Source: Epiperipatus broadwayi (Eukaryota > Onychophora > Udeonychophora > Euonychophora > Peripatidae). Taken from it: 64,000 nt of DNA. Positions within the stretch are counted from its first letter, which is position 1, and every line of letters begins with the position of its first letter. The stretch spans positions 11,568,499-11,632,498 of the forward strand of contig JAQFVV010000012.1 of NCBI GenBank assembly GCA_028023455.1, in the 5' to 3' direction. The notes under the pieces were generated by a model. It was not told the DNA's origin, searched no databases, and worked only from the letters and a program-made list of their open reading frames with translations. Shown here one piece after another: positions 23,421-35,675 of the stretch. The position numbers and the translations under genes are program-made.

Positions 23421-25019
23421 TTTATAACAAATTTTAAATTATTTTTTCAATGTAGAAATGAGAGGGGAGGGTCATGTGGAAATTTTCTAATCAGAATTAA
23501 AATTATTGCAATAATTTAAAAAAAAAAACAGCTCCCATAAGAAAGTTTAAAATAATTTTTAATATTAATCATCATTAACAATCAATAGATCATTGCAGAA
23601 CAAATTGCTATTTTAATACTTTTCTATATATGTCTGTTCTACTTCATTCTAATCAGTCTAGCCATTTGATCTTATCAGTATGAACACAAATTACATGTTA
23701 AATTAGATACTATGCATTGATTTTTTTAGCTTTTTTGTGTACCTAATCTATTTTCATGTAAATTCTTTAATCCTTATCATAAAATCATAATTATAATTGG
23801 TAATATAGTTTATTTTTTGACTTTTTTACTATTTTTAATATATTTGCAATATTTAAACACTAGAATATAATTTTTAAAAGCATATAATAGTAAGCCTGCC
23901 ATACATTTCATTTCAATTTTACTTTTTTATTTATTTGATTTTGATGATTGCTTTAACTGATACTAGGAGTCTAAATAATGATAACTGTTCACTTCTTTAA
24001 TGTACAATTATTACAGCATCAGTATGCGAAGCAAAAACTATTAAGCATGATTTTGCTAAAATTATTTTCAAGTCTTTTTTTTCAAACAGGATAAGTATGA
24101 CATGCTTGACTGTAATTTGGTGAATATTATTGCAAAAATAACAATATTATCTAAATATAATTAAATTTCATTATTATACTTTGCAGTGTAGTGCAAGAAT
24201 AGAGTGATAGATATACTGAAGAGTTAAAAGTTTTTAAATCAAAGCTTAATATGTTACTTCTAAAGCTTGAAAATCACATGAACACTAAATAATTAGTCAT
24301 TCAATCATTATATATTGCTCTGCTAATCTAGATTTTTATAAATTTCTTTTTAGAGAAACATTATTATGTTGACTTAAACTATTTTTAATTTTGAAATTTG
24401 TAGAAATTTTCTGTAACCCTAATAATAATGTCAAGGCAGCTTAATTATTAATCTTAATACATTCATCTTATCTGTTGTGTAAAACAAAAATTTCTATTCA
24501 TTGCAACTTTGAATTATCTTACTGATTATTTATTAATAGCAAAAAATTAAAAATCTAAGGAAAGTCATCTTAATATTAGATTTCTTGTTTAAAGCTGGGA
24601 TTGCAAACAAAGTTGCTGGAAAATTAAAAGGAAATATGTTGTATCAGAGATGCATATTCTCAGGATAAAATGCTTCAATGCAATTATAATTGCTTATTTA
24701 AAACTTTTGGATTCATATGTTTTGTAAGAATAGATATATAGAATGTTTAAACTATGAATCGGTCAAAGAAAATAAATTATTGTTAGAATTGGGGGGGGGG
24801 GATGAAGTATTATAAAATTCTATGAGGTAAAATAAATAGTTGAAAAATTAATTTTTTTTTATTACTTTGGATATAAGAATAAAACATATTTATTATTACT
24901 ATTAATCTTGTAAAAGATAGATTGTTGGTAGATTATGCATCTATAATGTTGAAAATATAAAAATTGTGTGAGATCAAATTGAAAATTTAATTGTAAAAAT
25001 ATTACAATAATTGAATAGT
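23421..25019. other. No recognised content; short poly-G
   Basis: AT-rich spacer. A run of 10 G occurs at about 24790-24800, unusual in this sequence but without context. No gene seen. Confidence 0.4.
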
Positions 25020-26060
25020 GATAATATGAAATTGGTCTGTTAAATTGATAGGAAGTTATGGATTAGAGAATAAAAAATAATAAAGAAGAAAGATTGATTA
25101 ATTTTTGCAATAAAGAGAGTATGTTAATAAAAAAACACATCATTTAAAAACTATAAAAGAAGGAATTACACATGGAATGGCTGAGATGATAAAAAATATT
25201 TCATTTAGATGATATTTTAATATAAAATAGGTTTAGAAACAATATCACATGTGTATATTACAACTGACATGAATTGAAGCTATTTTTTTAAAACAATATG
25301 ACAAACCGAGACAAAACAGAAGTTGGTCATTGATAAACTAAAGGAGAATATTAAGAAAGCATTTCCACACTTATTGAATAAAAAAATAAGTAAGAATAGA
25401 AGCAAGTCAATTAAAATATTACATTAATTAAACAGTAGAAATTATTAAAGGAAGTTTTAAAGAATAATGCAGTAAAGATGGTTAGTTATGAAAAAAATAT
25501 AAGAATAAAAAGTTTTGGCTTAGTAATGAGATAATGAATAAAATGAAAAAAATGAAGATGGAAAAATATGAATTCCTGGAAAATATGAATTTGAACTGAA
25601 AACTTGTGAATTAAAATGTAAAACAGTAAATTTAAAAGAAAGTAGTCAGAATAGTAATGCAGGGACATAAAAAGAATTGTGGGGAAAATGTAGCTAGAGT
25701 TGGCCAATTTAGATGGAGAAAATAAATGAAGATAGAATTGTAATGAAGTCCTTGAAAATATGGTAAAAATATGTGTTTTTGGAATTAAAACTATAATCTC
25801 TTTTCATTTACATTAACTGAAACAGAAATGATTATTGATTTATTAATGGTAGAGTTAGTATTGAAGATAAAAATAGATTTGCTCATGTTATGTATTATTG
25901 GCAAATAACAAAGATAAGAATAACTAAATTTTATGTGAAGTTATAAAATTTGTCAGAAGATTAATGATAAAAGTAAATGTAGATAAAATTAAAGCATTGA
26001 TATTAGATGTGAGATAAAAGTAAAAATAAGCAATGAAAATAAAGTCATAAAATAGGTGAT
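25020..26060 (+). pseudogene. LINE relic: endonuclease-to-RT linker fragment
   Basis: Frames on the plus strand contain SYGLENKK...ERLINFCNKESMLI (about 25050), corresponding to the GxxGLGxRNERGERLxxFC segment of LINE endonucleases. DKLKENIKKAFPHLLNKK follows (about 25336), then KKYKNKKFWLSNEIMNKMKK (about 25490), matching the pre-RT linker. ISNENKVIK (about 26025) resembles the region just before the thumb. The RT core is missing, so there is a large internal deletion. The 73-codon minus-strand frame at 25486-25707 is a shadow. Confidence 0.6.
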
Positions 26061-27393
26061 ATCTACATTTTCTTTCTAATTTTGCATTAACAATTATAAA
26101 CAATATTTTATAAGATTTAGAAGTTTTTGATGTTACATTGCAACTAGAGGAAATGCACTAAGATGACTCTAAGCAGAATATGTTAATACCTGGCTGAAAA
26201 TGGCGATTTTATTTTAGTCACTTTTTTCTCAGTTTATATATTGTGAAAGGATTTTATTTACAAATTTTTAATTTTTATACTTTTTTTGTGAAGCAGTGAC
26301 AATTTTTCTTATCTTTAACAATTTCTCAATCTTGATTGTCCACAATGAATTGTATACAACTGGGTAAAATGAAATTTATGTGGAAATTACTGAAAACCTC
26401 CAGAAAACTATAAGTAAACCAATACAACATCATCAGTAAATTAAAAAGTAGAGCAGAAGTCATCTGCACTTTAGTTAGGATCATATATAAGCATTACATT
26501 TATTAATGTGTTATAATGCAGAGTATGAATTCTGTATATTAATGTAATTTCACAACAACAACAAGCTATTCTGAAATCATTATAAAAAATCACAGAAAAA
26601 GATTCTTCATTGTAGCACACTAATAAATTGAATGCTTACATGTGATCCAAAGTAAGGTACAAGTGACTCATTCTGTACCTTTTTCTTTATTGATGGAGTT
26701 ATAGTAGTTTACATATAGCTCACTTGAGTTTTTCAGTAACTTCTGCCTAAATTTCATTTACATTTGAGCTATCACAATTAATATTTAAAACTATAATATG
26801 ACAACTTCATAAAAAAAAAAAATTTTTTTTATTAAAATGTAAACCTTGTATTTACATCTGCAAATTTTTTTTTTTTAAAAAATATCATATTACATTTATG
26901 CACTTGTGATATCTTCTAATATAAAATAGAGGTAACATCTTGGAAAGAAATGAAATATATTTTAATAACTAGTGTTTAATTATTGAAAATCTCAAATGTT
27001 ACATATAAATTCTTTTCATTAAACAAGCAAAAGAGATAGTACTTTTAATAAAAATAAAGAGAAATTCTGCTTTTGCAAATAAGGAGAGGGGGAACCAAAA
27101 TATCAGACAATGCTTTTCACCATATAAAAAAAAAAACAATGTAAACTACTTAAAGATAAATTATTAAGAAAAATTTTGATGTTAAATTTTTTAGGCAAAT
27201 TAAAACATTAAATCAATTTGCTGAAAACATTGCAACAGGACAATCAATATTTTTATATAATGGAAAAATTATGAAAAATTAAAACGTTTCTAAGTATATA
27301 AAATATTCTGTGAATCTTCAAAACAACAACAACTCTATTATATAAAAGTATTTAAATAATTAATTATACTTCACATATAACAAAGTAGTGTTT
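26061..27393. other. No recognised content
   Basis: AT-rich stretch with poly-A/T tracts near 26810-26880. Nothing that supports a gene or a repeat copy. Confidence 0.4.
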
Positions 27394-27651
27394 ATATTGC
27401 ACTAAAACGCAGAAACTTGAAGCTATAATAACAACCAAATATCAATCGGAAGGAATCTTGCTTTTCCATTTCTAAAAAATGGGCCACCTAAATTCGTTGC
27501 ATAAATTTTCATATACTGAGTTTATAAATAATGTTTTACCAGCACTTCCATCATATGCTATGAATATGGGAACTAGACATTCCTGAAAGCACTTAACCTT
27601 TATATTTTGGTTATTATTATAGCTTCACATTTCTGCGTTTTAGCGCAATAT
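27394..27651. mobile_element. MITE with ~49-bp terminal inverted repeats
   Basis: 27394-27442 and 27602-27651 are inverted repeats with a few mismatches; the outer ends read ATATTGC-CTAAAACGCAGAAA. The internal 160 bp has no ORF. Flanking TATA makes a TA duplication possible. It is probably a non-autonomous DNA transposon. Confidence 0.8.
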
Positions 27652-29329
27652 ATATAAAGTACTATAACTTGAAAATGCTGTAGTGGAAACTTTTTAAATC
27701 TCCAAATATAAAAAATCTTTAAGGGATTACTTCTTATCTATTACGATTTTTGGTGAGTCTGCAGTGTTTTTTCAGTAACTTAACTCTCGATTCATTTTCA
27801 AATATTTAATCAGATCAAACAAAATTAATGATTTAATAATTTTCGAAGAATCTTGACTATATGCATTGTAAATAGATTATTCATTATTTACAAGTTATTG
27901 TTTTTTTTTACAAAATTTTAGCAGTATTTTTCCATTGTCATTTCTTATTTAACCGATTTTTTTTTTTTTTTGTAAAATTTCTCTCTTCTCTTTTTTCTTT
28001 TACAGCCACTCTCTCATCCCTCTTATCAATAATATATAAATTTTTTAAAATTACTTTTTCAATTTTTTAAACCCGAGCTATACCTTATTTACGTTTTTAA
28101 TGATTGTTAAAATGTACACCCAAAAATAAACAATGGATTTTCTGAAATTACTTCTAACATAAATAATAACGTATAAATTATTATTATTAAAATCCATTTA
28201 AATTTTTGTTCCTAAAATACTTTATTACATAATAAACTTTTACACTTGCTTTAACCTACACCTTTGCTGTTGAAGAAACCTACAATATGTGACTAATTTC
28301 TTCTCATTTTGAGGATTTATGTTTTTATAATATTCTTATCTCTCTAAGTGTGTAGGATTTTTTTTTTTGTTGATGTGTTCATCATATGTTTAGAAATATT
28401 TATTTTATACTAGTATTCTTAAATTTTTTAAAAATTTCTTCTTTAATTAAATTAAAATTTATATAATCATATTAGAATAATCTAATTTTCTTTTACTTGA
28501 ATGAAGTAACATTTCTTATATTAGCGCTTTCATACTCACGCCATTTGCTTTCAAACCTCATGGATATTGAAATTTATGGATAGTATTAAATGGTATATAA
28601 TAAACATTTTAAACACACACACACACTTAAAATAGATGTTTTCAGTATGTATATAACAATATATATGTTCTATTATTGAATATAAAATATCACTATATTT
28701 CACGTCTAAAATGGACACTCTAATTTACATAAATTTACGTATATCAATGATATATCTTAATAATTATGCACATTAAATTAACAAAAATTTGTAAACTATA
28801 ATTGTAATATTTAAAAAAATAATACTGTATATTTTAAAAAAACTTTTTTTTTACTTTTAAAATGATCTTTCTGTAAAATCAAAGATATCATCTCTCTCCC
28901 TCTCTCTCTCTTTTTTTAAAAAAAAAAGACAAATAAAATTATATTATTTGCCTGAAGGTTTGGAAAATTTAAATAAAATTTAACATTTTTTTCTAAAGAC
29001 ATTCAATATTTGGTGTTAGATTATAACTGTTAATAAACATATGCGGAGAAAAGGTAGATTTTTAAATATTCAGCTTTAATAATGCCTAGCATACTTTTGA
29101 TATATCAGGTATATCATATTCATAACTTCTAGTAATATGACTCTAAAGTTTTTGGTATTAGTGTTTATGTCATGATTGATTAGCTATTCAAAATATTAAA
29201 ATTTATTCAAATAGCGCACTTCAATGATAGAAGGATGTTTGTATCTTTTCTATTGATTGAAAACCGCTACTTTTCTGTTCCCCCCTCTTTCCGTACATAT
29301 AATTTTTGCTTTTAATAATTCAAATCTAT
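27652..29329. other. Spacer with microsatellites
   Basis: Contains poly-T runs, a (CA)n tract at about 28612-28626 and a (CT)n tract at about 28890-28912. Positions 28697-28740 are a fragment of the repeat at 29945-29990 in inverted orientation (TGGACACTCTAATTTACATA). No gene seen. Confidence 0.5.
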
Positions 29330-29880
29330 GGTCAGTTTTTTTTATTCATGGTCAGTGAATATTGATGATGATTATTTATTTTTGAGGGCTCTGATGTATC
29401 AATATCTATGTTGGACCAATCTAGTTGAAAGATTGGTTTGCAACTATCCATAACATGCTTAAGTTGTATGCATTTAATTTTATAGACCATTTTATATGTA
29501 GATTCATTCAACAGTTTGCCTTTGAAATTGTTAATTAATTGGTTCAATATTGGAGGATTTTGAAATCTTACATTAAATTTTTCTTTGCAAATTTTTTTAA
29601 ATTTATGAGTGACTTTTGGGATGTAAGAGAGACTAACTCATTTTTAGGCTACTGTTATTGAGTGGGGTGGGGATTTCTTATTTTTGTTGTAAAACCTCTT
29701 TATAGTGTTAATGATTTGGTTGTAATTATATTCTGTATTTTGAAGGTCTTTTATATACTCCCTGACATTGTTCTTTTTATCACATTCATGTTTACACAAA
29801 TTGTGTTGAGTGCACTGAGACACATCAATAAAGAAGATAATAAGAGTAATGATGCAATGGCTGAGTACTTTTGAGAACAT
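29330..29880 (-). pseudogene. Penelope-like element C-terminal fragment, copy 1
   Basis: Minus-strand frames read HNLCKHECDKKNNVREYIKD (about 29760), then NQIINTIKRFYNKNKKSPPH, YIPKVTHKFKKI (about 29610) and QLDWSNIDIDTSEPS (about 29400). This order matches the region C-terminal to the RT in PLE-type proteins, downstream of YxDD. Stops separate the segments. Copy 2 (plus strand, 30.95-31.58 kb) has the same order. Confidence 0.65.
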
Positions 29881-30340
29881 TATATATTCTCATATTTATA
29901 GCAAGATCAGAATAGGGAAAAAAGAAAATGGAGAAATATATATATGTCTAGCTGATGGTATTTTAAATTTATGTAAATTAGAGTGTCCATTTTAGGGTGA
30001 AAGCATGATTATTTATGGTTTATAGCAGTGCTGCTGTTAGCTATGTGTCAAGCTTCCCAAAGTTTATGTTTTGAGTCATTTCTTTCAATGTATTGTGTCT
30101 TACAGCTGAGGTAAGATATTCTAGGAAGATCAAATCATATTCTGGCTTGTCATACTAATTTACATAAATTTGAATATCATTGGCTGGATAAATATATCCC
30201 TCCATTTTTTTCTTCCCTATTCTGATCTTGCTATGAATATGAGAACTCATTAAGTTCTCAGAGGGGTTCAGCCATTGTATCATTACTCTTATCAGCTTCT
30301 CTACTGCTATGTTTCAGTGCACTCAACACATATTACAACT
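29800..30340. repeat. Fold-back inside the PLE debris
   Basis: Left arm 29800-29985 and right arm 30155-30340 are inverted copies, sharing TAGCAAGATCAGAATAGGGA and ATTTATGTAAATTAG. The left arm starts within the PLE coding fragment, so the inversion involved PLE sequence itself plus a downstream non-coding part. A piece of the same arm recurs at 28.7 kb. Confidence 0.8.
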
Positions 30341-30419
30341 CGTCCAAAAGAAATATAAGCATTTATCATTTATACAAATTGTTATTTTTATGCAGAAAAT
30401 CTTTAATTCTTATATATCT

Positions 30420-30900
30420 ATTTTAAATGTGGGGTATTGATCTGGAGTGGATCACCCATCTTATGTTTATATGTTTAAGTATCATTTTATAATCTAGCGT
30501 ATTACATTGTTTTTGGATCAATAAATCCAGGAATTTAATTTTTCTGTTACTATCTTCTATCTCCATGGTCCCTGAATGTTTTGACACTTGTTCTAATTCT
30601 TGCTGTATTTTGTTAATGTGTTTCTCTTTTGAACATATAAATGTGTCATCAATGTAGCTAATGTATATTAAGTCTGGTTTGAAGACATCAGCTTAGGAAA
30701 AACATTATTTTCATTTTTTGCCAAAAATAGACTGCTAATGATGCCATTAATGGCGAGCCCCATTGGCTATCCATGATTAATGTTTTTTCCATTAATTACA
30801 AGATGAAACATAAATGGTCAATGAGGCTCCCATTAGTAACATTAGTAGCAAAAAATTAAAATAATATCATTCCTAAGTTTGTGTCTTTAAACCCAGACTT
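30420..30900 (-). pseudogene. Penelope-like element RT fragment with YIDD motif
   Basis: The minus strand encodes INHG.PMGLAINGIISSLFLA (about 30740-30800), corresponding to the RT segment GxxMGSPLSPxxAN. Then come YIDDTFICSKEK (about 30630-30660), the catalytic YxDD box, and MEIEDSNRKIKFLDLLIQKQ (about 30500-30560). This FLDLLI...Y(K) order is typical of PLE reverse transcriptases. Serine and proline changes in the conserved loop, plus stops and frameshifts, mark it as dead. Confidence 0.75.
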
Positions 30901-30944
30901 ACAAGCCCTTTGCATTTTCATGGACTACACAGGCAGAAGACAGA

Positions 30945-31580
30945 AACAGAGGAATTAAATTTCTAAATTTATACATCCAAAAACAATGTAATACACTAGA
31001 TTATAAATGATGTTTAAACCTATAAACATAAGATAAGCAATTCCCCTCTCAGATCAATAACACCCATTTCACATAAATACAGACTTAAAGGTTTTCTGCA
31101 TAGAAATAACAATTTGTGTAAATATAAATGTGATAAGAAGAACAATATCGAGGAGTATATAAAGGACTTTCAAAATATAGGATATAATTATAACAAAATT
31201 ATTAACACTCTAAAGAGATTTTACAAAATAAAAACCCCCATCCTACTCGATAAAAAGAGCCTAAAAATGGATTAGTCTCCTTTACATCCAAAAGTTGCTT
31301 ATAGATTAAAAAAAGATTTGCAAATATAAATTCAATGTAAGCTTTTGAACCCCTCCATTACTGAACCAATTGATTAACAATTCCAAAGACAAACTATTGA
31401 ATCAATAAATGCAGCCAACTTGCATACAACTTAGAATATTATGGGGACTTGCATGCAAACCTGTCAGCTAGAATGGTCCAACATAGATATTTATACATCA
31501 GAGCCCTCAAATATAAAAGATATTCATCAATATTCACTGACCACAAACAAAAAAATTGGCCATAGATTTGAATTATGAAA
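30945..31580 (+). pseudogene. Penelope-like element fragment, copy 2 (inverted)
   Basis: Plus-strand frames read EDRNRGIKFLNLYIQKQ (about 30938), RNNNLCKYKCDKKNNIEEYI (about 31108), NKIINTLKRFYKIKTP (about 31192) and NIDIYTSEPSNI (about 31480). These correspond segment by segment to the minus-strand copies at 30.5 and 29.3-29.8 kb, so two PLE copies lie tail-inverted. Upstream catalytic motifs are absent here. Confidence 0.7.
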
Positions 31581-32714
31581 AAAAAATATATATGTATGGA
31601 GAGAGAGAGAGAGGACAGAAAGCAAAAAATAAAAGATGCCAGGTCAGGCAAAAGCAAGTGACTTCTTTTCAATAAATAAAAAGAATATAAGCATCCCTCT
31701 ATAAAAAAAAATGGGCTACTTGAATAAATTTTAATATTTTGAAATATGACATATACATTAATACCAAAAACTCTAGAGTCATATTACTAGAATGAATATG
31801 ATATACATGATAAATCTAAAGCATGCTAAACAGTAATAAAGATGAATATTTAAAAATCTACCTTTTCTGCATATACAGACATTTATTACATTAGCTCAGG
31901 AAAGAAGGAAATAATTTATAATTGAATTATTTAAATTAAGTAACTCAACCCTTTGTGAAACATAAAAATTTAAATGGCCTTTCTATTAATTTGTAATATT
32001 TTTTTATGTAAAATTGTTTTTGAAATTGGGATTAATGAAATAGTGATTATTAAAACATAAATATCCATATTTTTATAGCTTGTTTTGCCATAAATTGTTA
32101 ATTGTTTTTATTATTATTATTTTATAAGATTAACAAACATGTAATCAACATATAATTAAATGATTATTAAATTTTCTGTATTTGAATAATTATAATTAAA
32201 TCAGTATTTAGATCATATAATTAATTTTAATACATATGTATCTTTTTTATAGATAGATAATCCATATTTCTCCATTCTTTTTTATTTCATAAATAATTTC
32301 ATATAAATAAAGATACAATAAAAGACAAATAAACCCTAAAGTTATGACAAAACAAAATTATTTTTGCATAGTTATTAATAAAAATTATTTCCCAAAATAT
32401 TAAAAAAATGAAAGTATTTTAAAAGCAATGAAATCATTACATGAAATTTTAAAAAAACAAGAGCTTACATTTCTGATTTTATTAGAATGAGGTAAAAAAC
32501 ATTTTTTATTTTCTACAATGTAAGTTAAATACTTTAAAGAACATATTTGTAATAATAAACATAAAATACATTTAATTTTTAAAATTATATTATGTTTCAA
32601 GTAAATAAATATAAATGTTTCTAAAGCTAAAGATGTATTAAAAAGACTTAGAAATATACTAGTCAAAATAAGAGTCATAGATCACATGACTCTATCTCTT
32701 AAGCTTATAAGTTA
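31581..32714. other. Spacer, no recognised gene
   Basis: Contains a (GA)n tract at about 31599-31613. The minus-strand frames of 77 and 92 codons (31439-31672, 32400-32678) lack recognisable domains, and the first overlaps PLE debris antisense. Nothing else seen. Confidence 0.4.
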
Positions 32715-32977
32715 TAAACAATGAGGATTGCCAATTCCTCTACAAGCTTTGTGATAAATGCTTTGCCAGAGCCAGCACTTAAAATATCTCTGTCAGGAAT
32801 CCCTCCCCAAATCTCTGACCATGGTTTCGTGCTTTGGCACTCCTCAGAGAGGTGCCAAAGCATGAAACCAAGATCAGGGGTTTGGGGAAAGGTTTCTGAC
32901 AGTTAAATTTTAAGTGCTGGCTCTGGCTAAGCATTTATCACAAAGCTTGTAGAGGAATTGGCAATCCTCATTGTTTA
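32715..32977. mobile_element. Near-perfect fold-back element, 126-bp arms, 11-nt loop, TA-flanked
   Basis: Left arm 32715-32840 and right arm 32852-32977 are equal-length near-perfect inverted repeats. Outermost TA dinucleotides flank the ends AACAATGAGGATTGCC / GGCAATCCTCATTGTT, as for a Tc1/mariner-type insertion. The element is clearly richer in GC than its surroundings and includes GAGCCAGCACTTAAAAT and GTGCTTTGGCAC. The 61-codon frame at 32721-32906 simply runs through the hairpin. Few mismatches suggest a recent arrival. Confidence 0.9.
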
Positions 32978-35399
32978 GAAATATACTCTTTTGTTTGATT
33001 AACATAATTTAAATATTGATCACCAAAATTGGCAAGTTGGTACTTGTACTTTAAAACTATGGTATTTTTAATTACACCTAAATAATATTAGTCATGAACA
33101 AAAACAAAAGTATAGGAATGCTAGTATATATTGGAACTGTAGATTACACCAATTCATTGCTGCTACATATTATTATAGAATAAGCTTTTCAGTTATAACA
33201 TGGTCATAATATTAATTGTAAAAATACATACTTTTTTTTAGTATTCTACTATTTAATTTTTTACACTTTAGTTTACTATAAATTGATAATTATTTATTGA
33301 TACAGCACAGTATCTATCTGATACAATTAGTTTGTGAATTGTAATATCAGGCATACAATAGAATCAAGCCTTGAGATAAGCATGCTAAATAAGAGTTGGG
33401 TTATATATGAGATAAGCTCTAAGAATAAGTGATTCATATATATATATAATGAATAATATGACCAGTATCTGATGAAGACTGCATGGTACAGTCGAAACTG
33501 TAATCATTAATAAAAGTTTTTCTTTGCTGAAAAGTGAAACGTGTAAGATTTTTGAAATTCAATAAGTGATTCGCTTGTTCTTTTAAAACTTCTTATTTAT
33601 GGATGAGTGCACATAAATTCATACATTCAAAATTAAACAGTGCAAGTAGGAAGGTTTATTTCCTACAGAATAATTACTTTAGATTGCAGCATAATTAAAA
33701 TTTCTGTTGATGCATGGCTAATGCAGGAGCTAAATCAATATTTTGGCAGATGATAAGTTATAAAAGTGCTATTTTAACTTACATTAAGATTTAAATAACA
33801 TTTTTTTTATTAATGAATACTCATACATTTTAAAAATAAAATAAAAAATAGATTGATTACAATTAACAAATTAATATACCTGTCTAATATGAACAAATAT
33901 TGTTAAACAATTTTTTTAAAAAATAAAATTTCAAAAATATTAAATTTCAATTATAAACTTTTTTTAAATACATTTAACTACTATTTATGAAAATGGTTAT
34001 TAAAATGTTAATAAAAAAATAAAATACTAATCTTTTATTACTAATCACTATTTAAAAACTTAACATGAAGATTCTTTTAAAAAAGCAATGTAAAAAAATT
34101 GCTAGATTTTAATTTACTTTTTAGTGTAGTATATAAAATTTGAATAACTATTAAAATAAATAATTATTATTAATATTTGCATTTAATATTTATTCAAGTT
34201 TTCAGCAGTATATGGTTTGTTTAAAAAACAAAGTATGAGATAAAGAATACTGTATATAATGGAATTAGTGTTACATTTTGATTTGCAAGTGTCAAATTTA
34301 TTTCATCCACAACTTTGACATGATCCACTCTAGATAAATGCAATAATGATAATCATTAATTATTTATTGAACTAGAGATTATCCCTAGCCTAGATGTAAA
34401 CTTTAAATCTAAGTTAAATATTAATATGTCTATTTACACTCACACAGAGTAATTCAACTTCATTTCTCTTCTTGTATGTAATATCTTTTATAGATATACT
34501 TAATCTCCACATTACCAAATGTTTTTTTAAACATATGAATAAAGATATCTTTAAAAAAAGATCCCCAAGGTGCATTATTATTGGATAATCTTTTTTAATT
34601 CTGCAAAATTGTTAATTCAGAAAACTTATGAATCAAGGATATTAGATTATTGATGTTTAATGTGTATTTTCCATATAAAAATATATTGTGATAGATTTCA
34701 ATATTGTTAAAATTATCATAATACTGATAACTTGAAAATTTTTATTGGTTTATTATAAAAATAATACTAATATTTAAATTACCATCTAAAGCAAAATTTT
34801 AAAATCCAAGATGCCTTCCTGTATTTTTATAGCATTTGAAATTCCTGTAGTAATTTAAAAAAATATTGTTTTCTATTTAATTTTAAAAAAAACATACACA
34901 CATAAAGTTATCTGTTAAAAGGGCAATGCACTAAGAAAATACATAATATTGTAAACAAGTAGATAAATTAGTTAAAATAAAAAGAATAAAGTGATATTTA
35001 TATTAGTATAGACATAATGGTAAAATGATTTATAATTGTGACATAAAACTTTTAATGCAATATTTGAATGTGTGTGTGTGTGTACAAATGTTACGTTTCT
35101 CTGATATATTTTAAATTTAAATGAATATTATTTTAAAACCTTTAGGTAAAGTTATTATTTTAATAAAATGCAATTTACCATAAGAACAATTACAAATGAA
35201 TAAAGTAAAAATGATCTACTTTTATCTGTAATATAAATATTTATTCTAACAGTTTATAAATTTTGATTGAAGAATATAATTTTATGTTTAAATATATTTT
35301 TAAATGTTATTTATAATTTTAAAATAATTTTAATTTAGTGGGTGCTAAAATTTTTTCAAAGACTTGCAGTCAAAGAGTTAAGCAATTTGATTGTATTTA
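32978..35399. other. Spacer with one hammerhead-like motif
   Basis: AT-rich; I see no gene. 33468-33510 carries CTGATGA followed by a GACTG/CAGTC stem and GAAAC (see findings). A (TG)n tract lies at about 35070-35082. Confidence 0.4.
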
Positions 35400-35675
35400 T
35401 TGTTTGGACTATTTTCACCATGTGATAGGAGTATTGAATGTCTTTAAAAAAAATTAACTTTATTTAAATATTCCAAATATTTTCAACTGTTAGTAATAGA
35501 ACATCAAACAGGTGAGTATATGCAGAACATTTCAAGAGGTATTATTCTCACCTCTTTTCAGATGTTGCTGGCCTGACCGGTGACAGTATTAGCATGGGAA
35601 TCGAACCGGGACGCTTAGATTCTTGATATTTAATTTTAAGGTAACACTGCAGGATGGCTCAGTTGATTAGAGTCA
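35400..35675 (-). mobile_element. Rep-E SINE-like element, copy 2
   Basis: Better preserved partner of 20976-21210. On the minus strand a clean pol III B box GGTTCGATTCCC lies at 35596-35607. At the far edge, 35654-35673 reads TGGCTCAGTTGATTAGAGT on the plus strand, an A-box-like sequence in the wrong orientation for that B box. So either the head was inverted or the match is fortuitous. It is a tRNA-derived SINE by the B box and the two-copy family structure. Confidence 0.65.

Noticed and set aside
23169-23519. 116-codon plus-strand open frame
   Set aside because: It is antisense to a truncated LINE 3' end homologous to 51.1 kb.
32721-32906. 61-codon frame with ordinary-looking composition
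   Set aside because: It lies entirely within a perfect hairpin element and reads through both arms.
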